A DNA stretch of 64,000 nucleotides from Cinclus cinclus (Eukaryota > Chordata > Aves > Passeriformes > Cinclidae), in NCBI RefSeq assembly GCF_963662255.1, contig NW_026912214.1, positions 186,001 through 250,000 on the forward strand, written 5' to 3'. Made by a program: the position numbers and the translations under genes. The notes under the pieces were generated by a model. It had not been told where the DNA came from. It saw nothing but the letters and a program-made list of their open reading frames with translations, and searched no databases. This document shows, piece after piece, positions 1-10,235 of this stretch; positions within the stretch are counted from its first letter, which is position 1, and each line of letters starts with the position of its first letter.

Positions 1-992
1 GTGGCATAATAGATCCTTGTTTCTATTGGTCCCCGTGCTGTAACAATCCATCCCTGGCCCTTTTTATACCCCCTGGTGCCACAAGGGATCATTAGATTGT
101 TAGCCTGCATTGGGTCACAATGGTTCCTTGCTTCTCTTAACCTCTGTGGTGTCACAATGCATTCCAAGCCCTTTTAGGCCACTTAGTCTTACAATGAACC
201 ATTTGATTCTTGGCCTTCATGGTGTCATAATGGTTCCTTGCTTCTATAGGTCCCCATGGTGTCAGAGTCCATCCGTGGTCCTTTTGCGCCCCCTGGTGTC
301 AAAAGGGATTCTTAGATTGTTAGCCTGCATTGGGTCACAATGGTTCCTTGCTTCTCTTAACCTCTGTGCTGTCACAATGCATCCCATGACCTTTTAGGCC
401 ACTTGATGTCACAATGAATCATTTGATTCTTGGCCTCCATGGTGGTGTAATTGTACCAGGTTTTACTTGGGCCCCATGCTTTCACAATTCATCCCTGGCC
501 CTTTTAGGCCCATGGTGCCACAAGGGATCATTAGATTGTTAGCCTGCATTGGGTCACAATGGTGCCTTGCTTCTCTTAACCTCTGTGGTGTCACAATGCA
601 TCCCATGCCCTTTTAGGCCACTTGATGTCACAATGAATCATTTGATTCTTGGCCTCCATGGTGTCATAATGGTTCCTTGTTTCTATTGGGCCCCATGCTG
701 TCACAATTCATCCCTGGCCCTTTTACGCCCCCTGGTGTCAAATGGGATCCTGGGATTATTAGCCTCCATTGGGTCACAATGCATCCTTGCTTCTCTTAAC
801 CCCTGTGGTGTCACAATGCATCCCATGCCCTTTTAGGCCACTTGATGTCACAATGAATCATTTGATTCTTGGCCTCCACGGTGGCATAATAGGTCCTTGC
901 TTCTATTGGACCCCGTGCTGTAACAATCCATCCCTGGCCCTTTTAGGCCCATTGGTGTCACAAGGGATCATTAGATTGTTAGCCTGCATTGG

Positions 993-1212
993 GTCACAAT
1001 GGTTCCTTGCTTCTCTTAACCTCTGTGGTGTCACAATGCATCCCATGCCCTTTTAGGCCACTTGATGTCACAATGAATTATTTGATTCTTGGCCTCCATG
1101 GTGTCATAATGGTTCCTTGTTTCTATTGGGCCCCATGCCTTCACAATACATCCCTGCCCCTTTTAGGCGCATTGGTGTCAAAAGGGATCAATAGATTGTT
1201 AGCCTCCATTGG
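993..1212 (+). repeat. Exemplar of monomer subfamily B
   Basis: Subunits 1-3 follow the common form. Subunit 4 has GTCATAATGGTTCC like A, but subunit 5 opens CTTCACAATACATCC and carries TTTTAGGCGCATTGG. Subunit 6 has GTCAAAAGGGATCA. The following subunit 1 typically reads GGATCCTTAC instead of GGATCCTTGC, so the subfamily leaves a mark on its downstream neighbour. Other clear B monomers begin near 1873, 3633, 8035, 10897 and 31041. This copy carries a private change, GATCAATAG instead of GATCATTAG. Confidence 0.88.
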
Positions 1213-1282
1213 GTCACAATGGATCCTTACTTCTCTTAACCCCTGGGCTGTCACAATGCATCCCATACCCTTTTAGGCCGCA

Positions 1283-1290
1283 TGACGTCA
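1283..1290. promoter_or_regulatory. Exact CRE-like palindrome TGACGTCA in the satellite
   Basis: The usual sequence at the subunit 2/3 junction is TGATGTCA. In eight monomers it is TGACGTCA, the full consensus palindrome bound by CREB/ATF family bZIP proteins. Positions are 1283-1290, 2163-2170, 3923-3930, 16911-16918, 17791-17798, 19551-19558, 24614-24621 and 44251-44258. All follow the GGCCGC or GGCCGCG variant just upstream. The sequence match is direct; binding or any regulatory role is inference. The four later sites whose offsets are 15,628 or 19,637 bp are copies of earlier ones. Confidence 0.5.
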
Positions 1291-1387
1291 CAATGAATCA
1301 TTTGATTCTTGGCCTCCATGGCGGCATAATAGATCCTTGCATCTATAGGTCCCCATGCTGTCAGAGTTCATCCGTGGTCCTTTTGCG

Positions 1388-1397
1388 CACCCGGGTG
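1388..1397. repeat. 10 bp palindrome CACCCGGGTG in D/F hybrid monomers
   Basis: The sequence TTTTGCGCACCCGGGTGTC in subunit 5 of hybrid monomers holds this palindrome and two CpG. It is seen only in that monomer class, so it is a good class marker. No function is claimed. Confidence 0.6.
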
Positions 1398-2092
1398 TCA
1401 AAAGTGATTCTTAGATTGTTAGCCTGCATTGGGTCACAATGGATCCTTGCTTCTCTTAACCCCTGTGGTGTCACAATGCATCCCATGCCCTTTTAGGCCA
1501 CTTGATGTCACAATGAATCATTTGATTCTTGGCCTCCATGGTGGCATAATTGTACCAGGTTTTAATTGGGCCCCATGCTTTCACAATTCATCCCTGCCCC
1601 TTTTAGGCCCATTGGTGTCAAAAGGGATCATTAGATTGTTAGCCTGCATTGGGTCACAATGGATCCTTGCTTCTCTTAACCCCTGTGCTGTCACAATGCA
1701 TCCCATGCCCTTTTAGGCCACATGATGTCACAATGAATTATTTGATTCTTGGCCTCCATGGCGGCATAATAGATCCTTGATTCTATTGGTCCCCGTGCTG
1801 TAACAATTCATCCCTGGCCCTTTTAGGCCCATTGGTGTCACAAGGGATCATTAGATTGTTAGCCTGCATTGGGTCACAATGGTTCCTTGCTTCTCTTAAC
1901 CTCTGTGGTGTCACAATGCATCCCATGCCCTTTTAGGCCACTTGATGTCACAATGAATCATTTGATTCTTGGCCTCCATGGTGTCATAATGGTTCCTTGT
2001 TTCTATTGGGCCCCATGCCTTCACAATACATCCCTGCCCCTTTTAGGCGCATTGGTGTCAAAAGGGATCATTAGATTGTTAGCCTCCATTGG

Positions 2093-2312
2093 GTCACAAT
2101 GGATCCTTACTTCTCTTAACCCCTGGGCTGTCACAATGCATCCCATACCCTTTTAGGCCGCATGACGTCACAATGAATCATTTGATTCTTGGCCTCCATG
2201 GCGGCATAATAGATCCTTGCATCTATAGGTCCCCATGCTGTCAGAGTTCATCCGTGGTCCTTTTGCGCACCCGGGTGTCAAAAGTGATTCTTAGATTGTT
2301 AGCCTGCATTGG
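2093..2312 (+). repeat. D/F hybrid monomer with CACCCGGGTG palindrome
   Basis: Subunit 4 starts as D (GGCGGCATAATAGATCC) and switches to F (CTATAGGTCCCC), followed by an F-like subunit 5. Subunit 5 ends TTTTGCGCACCCGGGTG, which contains the exact 10 bp palindrome CACCCGGGTG. Near-identical hybrids start near 1213, 16841 and 17721. A variant starts near 14641, and copies with an F-type subunit 4 start near 25865, 36438, 45502 and 56075. The switch within subunit 4 is most simply read as recombination between D and F ancestors. Confidence 0.8.
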
Positions 2313-3192
2313 GTCACAATGGATCCTTGCTTCTCTTAACCCCTGTGGTGTCACAATGCATCCCATGCCCTTTTAGGCCACTTGATGTCACAATGAATCA
2401 TTTGATTCTTGGCCTCCATGGTGGCATAATTGTACCAGGTTTTAATTGGGCCCCATGCTTTCACAATTCATCCCTGCCCCTTTTAGGCCCATTGGTGTCA
2501 AAAGGGATCATTAGATTGTTAGCCTGCATTGGGTCACAATGGATCCTTGCTTCTCTTAACCCCTGTGCTGTCACAATGCATCCCATGCCCTTTTAGGCCA
2601 CATGATGTCACAATGAATTATTTGATTCTTGGCCTCCATGGCGGCATAATAGATCCTTGCTACTATTGGTCCCCGTGCTGTAACAATTCATCCCTGGCCC
2701 TTTTAGGCCCATTGGTGTCACAAGGGATCATTAGATTGTTAGCCTGCATTGGGTCACAATGGTGCCTTGCTTCTCTTAACCTCTGTGGTTTCACAATGCA
2801 TCCCATGCCCTTTTAGGCCACTTGATGTCACAATGAATCATTTGATTCTTGGCCTCCATGGTGTCATAATGGTTCCTTGTTTCTATTGGGCCCCATGCTG
2901 TCACAATTCATCCCTGGCCCTATTACGCCCCCTGGTGTCAAATGGGATCCTGGGATTATTAGCCTCCATTGGGTCACAATGCATCCTTGCTTCTCTTAAC
3001 CCCTGTGGTGTCACAATGCATCCCATGCCCTTTTAGGCCACTTGATGTCACAATGAATCATTTGATTCTTGGCCTCCACGGTGGCATAATAGATCCTTGT
3101 TTCTATTGCTCCCCGTGCTGTAACAATCCATCCCTGGCCCTTTTTAACCCCCTGGTGCCACAAGGGATCATTAGATTGTTAGCCTGCATTGG

Positions 3193-3412
3193 GTCACAAT
3201 GGTTCCTTGCTTCTCTTAACCTCTGTGGTGTCACAATGCATTCCAAGCCCTTTTAGGCCACTTGGTCTTACAATGAACCATTTGATTCTTGGCCTTCATG
3301 GTGTCATAATGGTTCCTTGCTTCTATAGGTCCCCATGCTGTCAGAGTCCATCCGTGGTCCTTTTGCGCCCCCTGGTGTCAAAAGGGATTCTTAGATTGTT
3401 AGCCTGCATTGG
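3193..3412 (+). repeat. Exemplar of monomer subfamily F
   Basis: F is recognised in subunits 2 and 3 by CATTCCAAGCCC, GGTCTTACAATGAACC and GGCCTTCATGG, and in subunit 4 by CTTCTATAGGTCCCC. Subunit 5 has GTCAGAGTCCATCCGTGG and TTTTGCGCCCCC, giving it more CpG than the other subfamilies. It usually follows an E monomer. Because its markers lie in both halves, F looks like a long-established monomer type, not a local half-monomer exchange. Confidence 0.88.
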
Positions 3413-4294
3413 GTCACAATGGTTCCTTGCTTCTCTTAACCCCTGTGCTGTCACAATGCATCCCATGACCTTTTAGGCCACTTGATGTCACAATGAATCA
3501 TTTGATTCTTGGCCTCCATGGTGGTGTAATTGTACCAGGTTTTACTTGGGCCCCATGCTTTCACAATTCATGCCTGGCCCTTTTAGGCCCATTGGTGTCA
3601 CAAGGGATCATTAGATTGTTAGCCTGCATTGGGTCACAATGGTGCCTTGCTTCTCTTAACCTCTGTGGTGTCACAATGCATCCCATGCCCTTTTAGGCCA
3701 CTTGATGTCACATTGAATCATTTGATTCTTGGCCTCCATGGTGTCATAATGGTTCCTTGTTTCTATTGGGCCCCATGCCTTCACAATACATCCCTGCCCC
3801 TTTTAGGCGCATTGGTGTCAAAAGGAATCATTAGATTGTTAGCCTCCATTGGGTCACAATGGATCCTTACTTCTCTTAACCCCTGGGCTGTCACAATGCA
3901 TCCCGTACCCTTTTAGGCCGCGTGACGTCACAATGAATTATTTGATTCTTGGCCTCCATGGCGGCATAATAGATCCTTGCTTCTATTGGTCCCCGTGCTG
4001 TAACAATCCAACCCTGGCCCTTTTAGGCCCATTGGTGTCACAAGGGATCATTAGATTGTTAGCCTGCATTGGGTCACAATGGTTCCTTGCTTCTCTTAAC
4101 CTCTGTGCTGTCACAATGCATCCCATGCCCTTTTAGGCCACTTGATGTCACAATGAATCATTTGATTCTTGGCCTCCATGGTGTCATAATGGTTCCTTGT
4201 TTCTATTGGGCCCCATGCTGTCACAATTCATCCCTGGCCCTTTTACGCCCCCTGGTGTCAAATGGGTTCCTGGGATTATTAGCCTCCATTGGGA

Positions 4295-6308
4295 CACAAT
4301 GCATCCTTGCTTCTCTTAACCCCTGTGGTGTCACAATGCATCCCATGCCCTTTTAGGCCACTTGATGTCACAATGAATCATTTGATTCTTGGCCTCCATG
4401 GTGTCATAATGGTTCCTTGTTTCTATTGGGCCCCATGCTGTCACAATTCATCCCTGGCCCTTTTACGCCCTATGGTGTCAAATGGGATCCTGGGATTATT
4501 AGCCTCCATTGGGTCACAATGCATCCTTGCTTCTCTTAACCCCTGTGGTGTCACAATGCATCCCATGGCCTTTTAGGCCACTTGATGTCACAATGAATCA
4601 TTTGATTCTGGGACTCCATGGTGTCATAATGGTTCCTTGTTTCTATTGGGCCCCATGCCTTCACAATACATCCCTGCCGCTTTTAGGCGCCTTGGTGTCA
4701 AAAGGGATCATTATATTGTTAGCCTGCTTTGGGTCACAATGGATCCTTACTTCTCTTAGCCTCGGTGGTGTCACAATGCATCCCATGGCCTTTTAGGCCA
4801 CTTGATGTCACAATGAATCAATTGATTCTTGGCCTCCAAGGTGGCATAATTGTACCAGGTTTTACTTGGGCCCCATGCTTTCACAATTCATCCCTGCCCC
4901 TTTTAGGCCCATTGGTGTCACAAGGGATCATTAGATTGTTAGCCTGCATTGGGTCACAATGGATCCTTGCTTCTCTTAACCCCTGTGGTGTCACAATGCA
5001 TCCCATGCCCTTTTAGGCCACTTGATGTCACAATGAATCATTTGATTCTTGGCCTCCATGGTGTCATAATGGTTCCTTGTTTCTTTTGGCCCCATGCTGT
5101 CACAATTCATCCCTGGCCCTTTTACGCCCCCTGGTGTCAAATGGGATCCTGGGATTTTTAGCCTGCATTGGGTCACAATGGATCCTTGCTTCTCATAACC
5201 CCTGTGCTGTCACAATGCATCCCATGCCCTTTTAGGCCACTTGATGTCACAATGAATCATTTGATTCTTGGCCTCCATGGCGGCATAATAGATACTTGCT
5301 TCTATTGGTCCCCGTGCTGTAACAATCCATCCCTGGCCCTTTTTATACCCCCTGGTGCCACAAGGGATCATTAGATTGTTAGCCTGCATTGGGTCACAAT
5401 GGTTCCTTGCTTCTCTTAACCTCTGTGGTGTCACAATGCATTCCAAGCCCTTTTAGGCCACTTGGTCTTACAATGAACCATTTGATTCTTGGCCTTCATG
5501 GTGTCATAATGGTTCCTTGCTTCTATAGGTCCCCATGCTGTCAGAGTTCATCCGTGGTCCTTTTGCGCCCCCTGGTATCAAAAGGGATCATTAGATTGTT
5601 AGCCTGCTTTGGGTCACAATGGTTCCTTGCTTCTCTTAACCTCTGTGGTGTCACAATGCATCCCATGCCCTTTTAGGCCTCTTGATGTCACAATGAATCA
5701 TTTGATTCTTGGCCTCCATGGTGTCATAATGGTTCCTTGTTTCTATTGGGCCCCATGCTGTCACAATTCATCCCTGGCCCTTTTACGCCCCCTGGTGTCA
5801 AATGGGATCCTGGGATTTTTAGCCTCCATTGGGTCACAATGCATCCTTGCTTCTCTTAACCCCTGTGGTGTCAAAATGCATCCCATGCTCTTTTAGGCCA
5901 CTTGATGTCACGATGAATCATTTGATTCTTGGCCTCCACGGTGGCATAATAGATCCTTGCTTCTATTGGTCCCCGTGCTGTAACAATCCATCCCTGGCCC
6001 TTTTTATACCCCCTGGTGCCACAAGGGATCATTAGATTGTTAGCATGCATTGGGTCACAATGGTTCCTTGCTTCTCTTAACCTCTGTGGTGTCACAATGC
6101 ATTCCAAGCCCTTTTAGGCCACTTGGTCTTACAATGAACCATTTGATTCTTGGCCTTCATGGTGTCATAATGGTTCCTTGCTTCTATAGGTCCCCATGCT
6201 GTCAGAGTCCATCCGTGGTCCTTTTGCGCCCCCTGGTGTCAAAAGGGATTCTTAGATTGTTAGCCTGCATTGGGTCACAATGGTTCCTTGCTTCTCTTAA
6301 CCCCTGTG
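4295..6308 (+). repeat. 2 kb recurring segment, copy 1
   Basis: This roughly nine-monomer segment (order A, B, C, A, E, F, A, E, F) recurs at +3,522 bp and +17,169 bp. It carries private markers not seen elsewhere, which make the copies easy to follow: TTCTGGGACTCCATGG in one subunit 3, CCTGCCGCTTTTAGG in one subunit 5, CATTATATTG in one subunit 6, a 219 bp monomer with TTTCTTTTGGCCCC (about 5082), and GTCAAAATGCATCCC. The left limit is set by GGGACAC at 4294, the right limit by CTGTGCTG against CTGTGGTG. Confidence 0.92.
4816..4827. repeat. Perfect 12 bp palindrome AATCAATTGATT in subunit 3
   Basis: Most monomers have AATCATTTGATT, an imperfect inverted repeat with AATCA and TGATT arms. A T-to-A change makes a perfect palindrome here and at 8338-8349, 21985-21996, 27049-27060, 37622-37633 and 46686-46697. 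It also occurs in monomers near 39386, 41146, 42026, 57259, 59023, 60783, 61663 and 63681. Most of these lie in C-type monomers. A protein-binding or structural role is possible but unproven. Confidence 0.6.
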
Positions 6309-7816
6309 CTGTCACAATGCATCCCATGGCCTTTTAGGCCACTTGATGTCACAATGAATCATTTGATTCTTGGCCTCCATGGTGTCATAATGGTTCCTTG
6401 TTTCTATTGGGCCCCATGCCTTCACAATACATCCCTGCCCCTTTTAGGCCCCTTGGTGTCAAAAGGGATCATTAGATTGTTAGCCTCCATTGGGTCACAA
6501 TGGATCCTTACTTCTCTTAACCTCTGTGGTGTCACAATGCATCCCATGGCCTTTTAGGCCACTCGATGTCACAATGAATCATTTGATTCTTGGCCTCCAT
6601 GGTGGTGTAATTGTACCAGGTTTTACTTGGGCCCCATGCTTTCACAATTCATCCCTGGCCCTTTTAGGCCCATTGGTGTCACAAGGGATCATTCGATTGT
6701 TAGCCTGCATTGGGTCACAATGGTGCCTTGCTTCTCTTAACCTCTGTGGTGTCACAATGCATCCCATGCCCCTTTAGGCCACTTGATGTCACAATGAATC
6801 ATTTGATTCTTGGCGTCCATGGTGTCATAATGGTTCCTTGTTTCTATTGGGCCCCATGCTGTCACAATTCATCCCTGGCCCTTTTACGCCCCCTGGTGTC
6901 AAATGGGATCCTGGGATTATTAGCCTCCATTGGGTCACAATGGATCCTTACTTCTCTTAACCTCTGTGCTGTCACAATGCATCCCATGCACTTTTAGGCC
7001 ACTTGATGTCACAATGAATCATTTGATTCTTGGCCTCCACGGTGGCATAACAGATACTTGCTTCTATTGGTCCCCGTGCTGTAACAATCCATCCCTGGCC
7101 CTTTTTAAACCCCCTGGTGCCACAAGGGATCATTAGATTGTTAGCCTGCATTGGGTCACAATGGTTCCTTGCTTCTCTTAACCCCTGTGGTGTCACAATG
7201 CATCCCATGGACTTTTAGGCCACTTGATGTCGCAATGAATCATTTGATTCTTGGCCTCCATGGTGGCATAATTGTACCAGGTTTTACTTGGGCCCCATGC
7301 TTTCACAATTCATCCCTGGCCCTTTTAGGCCCATTGGTGTCACAAGGGATCATTAGATTGTTAGCCTGCATTGGGTCACAATGGATCCTTGCTTCTCTTA
7401 ACCCCTGTGCTGTCACAATGCATCCCATGCCCTTTTAGGCCACTTGATGTCACAATGAATTATTTGATTCTTGGCCTCCATGGCGGCATAATAGATCCTT
7501 GCTTCTATTGGTCCCCGTGCTGTAACAATTCATCCCTGGCCCTTTTAGGCCCATTGGTGTCACAAGGGATCATTAGATTGTTAGCCTGCATTGGGTCACA
7601 ATGGTTCCTTGCTTCTCTTAACCTCTGTGGTGTCACAATGCATCCCATGGCCTTTTAGGCCACTTGATGTCACAATGAATCATTTGATTCTTGGCCTCCA
7701 TGGTGTCATAATGGTTCCTTGTTTCTATTGGGCCCCATGCCTTCACAATTCATCCCTGGCCCTTTTACGCCCCCTGGTGTCAAATGGGATCCTGGGATTA
7801 TTAGCCTCCATTGGGT

Positions 7817-9830
7817 CACAATGCATCCTTGCTTCTCTTAACCCCTGTGGTGTCACAATGCATCCCATGCCCTTTTAGGCCACTTGATGTCACAATGAAT
7901 CATTTGATTCTTGGCCTCCATGGTGTCATAATGGTTCCTTGTTTCTATTGGGCCCCATGCTGTCACAATTCATCCCTGGCCCTTTTACGCCCTATGGTGT
8001 CAAATGGGATCCTGGGATTATTAGCCTCCATTGGGTCACAATGCATCCTTGCTTCTCTTAACCCCTGTGGTGTCACAATGCATCCCATGGCCTTTTAGGC
8101 CACTTGATGTCACAATGAATCATTTGATTCTGGGACTCCATGGTGTCATAATGGTTCCTTGTTTCTATTGGGCCCCATGCCTTCACAATACATCCCTGCC
8201 GCTTTTAGGCGCCTTGGTGTCAAAAGGGATCATTATATTGTTAGCCTGCTTTGGGTCACAATGGATCCTTACTTCTCTTAGCCTCGGTGGTGTCACAATG
8301 CATCCCATGGCCTTTTAGGCCACTTGATGTCACAATGAATCAATTGATTCTTGGCCTCCAAGGTGGCATAATTGTACCAGGTTTTACTTGGGCCCCATGC
8401 TTTCACAATTCATCCCTGCCCCTTTTAGGCCCATTGGTGTCACAAGGGATCATTAGATTGTTAGCCTGCATTGGGTCACAATGGATCCTTGCTTCTCTTA
8501 ACCCCTGTGGTGTCACAATGCATCCCATGCCCTTTTAGGCCACTTGATGTCACAATGAATCATTTGATTCTTGGCCTCCATGGTGTCATAATGGTTCCTT
8601 GTTTCTTTTGGCCCCATGCTGTCACAATTCATCCCTGGCCCTTTTACGCCCCCTGGTGTCAAATGGGATCCTGGGATTTTTAGCCTGCATTGGGTCACAA
8701 TGGATCCTTGCTTCTCATAACCCCTGTGCTGTCACAATGCATCCCATGCCCTTTTAGGCCACTTGATGTCACAATGAATCATTTGATTCTTGGCCTCCAT
8801 GGCGGCATAATAGATACTTGCTTCTATTGGTCCCCGTGCTGTAACAATCCATCCCTGGCCCTTTTTATACCCCCTGGTGCCACAAGGGATCATTAGATTG
8901 TTAGCCTGCATTGGGTCACAATGGTTCCTTGCTTCTCTTAACCTCTGTGGTGTCACAATGCATTCCAAGCCCTTTTAGGCCACTTGGTCTTACAATGAAC
9001 CATTTGATTCTTGGCCTTCATGGTGTCATAATGGTTCCTTGCTTCTATAGGTCCCCATGCTGTCAGAGTTCATCCGTGGTCCTTTTGCGCCCCCTGGTAT
9101 CAAAAGGGATCATTAGATTGTTAGCCTGCTTTGGGTCACAATGGTTCCTTGCTTCTCTTAACCTCTGTGGTGTCACAATGCATCCCATGCCCTTTTAGGC
9201 CTCTTGATGTCACAATGAATCATTTGATTCTTGGCCTCCATGGTGTCATAATGGTTCCTTGTTTCTATTGGGCCCCATGCTGTCACAATTCATCCCTGGC
9301 CCTTTTACGCCCCCTGGTGTCAAATGGGATCCTGGGATTTTTAGCCTCCATTGGGTCACAATGCATCCTTGCTTCTCTTAACCCCTGTGGTGTCAAAATG
9401 CATCCCATGCCCTTTTAGGCCACTTGATGTCACAATGAATCATTTGATTCTTGGCCTCCACGGTGGCATAATAGATCCTTGCTTCTATTGGTCCCCGTGC
9501 TGTAACAATCCATCCCTGGCCCTTTTTATACCCCCTGGTGCCACAAGGGATCATTAGATTGTTAGCATGCATTGGGTCACAATGGTTCCTTGCTTCTCTT
9601 AACCTCTGTGGTGTCACAATGCATTCCAAGCCCTTTTAGGCCACTTGGTCTTACAATGAACCATTTGATTCTTGGCCTTCATGGTGTCATAATGGTTCCT
9701 TGCTTCTATAGGTCCCCATGCTGTCAGAGTCCATCCGTGGTCCTTTTGCGCCCCCTGGTGTCAAAAGGGATTCTTAGATTGTTAGCCTGCATTGGGTCAC
9801 AATGGTTCCTTGCTTCTCTTAACCCCTGTG
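7817..9830 (+). repeat. 2 kb recurring segment, copy 2
   Basis: It matches 4295-6308 with very few differences; I saw GCTC/GCCC near 5888/9410 and GTCACGATG/GTCACAATG near 5911/9433. All private markers of copy 1, including the 219 bp monomer, are present. The offset of 3,522 bp is 16 monomers plus 2 bases, so an unequal exchange in whole-monomer register would explain it. Confidence 0.92.
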
Positions 9831-10015
9831 GTGTCACAATGCATCCCATGGACTTTTAGGCCACTTGATGTCGCAATGAATCATTTGATTCTTGGCCTCC
9901 ATGGTGGCATAATTGTACCAGGTTTTACTTGGGCCCCATGCTTTCACAATTCATCCCTGCCCCTTTTAGGCCCATTGGTGTCACAAGGGATCATTAGATT
10001 GTTAGCCTGCATTGG

Positions 10016-10235
10016 GTCACAATGGATCCTTGCTTCTCTTAACCCCTGTGCTGTCACAATGCATCCCATGCCCTTTTAGGCCACTTGATGTCACAATGAA
10101 TTATTTGATTCTTGGCCTCCATGGCGGCATAATAGATCCTTGCTTCTATTGGTCCCCGTGCTGTAACAATTCATCCCTGGCCCTTTTAGGCCCATTGGTG
10201 TCACAAGGGATCATTAGATTGTTAGCCTGCATTGG
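10016..10235 (+). repeat. Exemplar of monomer subfamily D
   Basis: Subunit 4 reads GGCGGCATAATAGATCC and then CTATTGGTCCCCGTG. Subunit 5 opens CTGTAACAATTCATCC. The preceding subunit 3 usually has GAATTATTTGATTC instead of GAATCATTTGATTC, so D carries a diagnostic change on both sides of the half-monomer junction. The monomer is 220 bp, unlike the related subfamily E. Confidence 0.87.

Larger units (their letters stand above)
930..2689 (+). repeat. Tandem duplication of an 880 bp tetramer (B, D/F, C, D)
   Basis: Positions 930-1809 and 1810-2689 are the same four monomers in the same order. Differences I saw are GAATTATTT/GAATCATTT near 1078/1958, GATCAATAG/GATCATTAG near 1190/2070, and a change in the first bases of the last D monomer. 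The same pair recurs at about 16558-18317 inside the second copy of the long unit, so the tetramer duplication predates the 15,628 bp duplication. Confidence 0.9.

Noticed and set aside
22..33. GATCC/GGATCA-rich stretches and CTTTTTATA as promoter elements (TATA-like)
   Set aside because: CTTTTTATACCC is just the E-type form of subunit 5. It is one substitution and one insertion away from the common CTTTTAGGCC, and no transcription start context can be seen.
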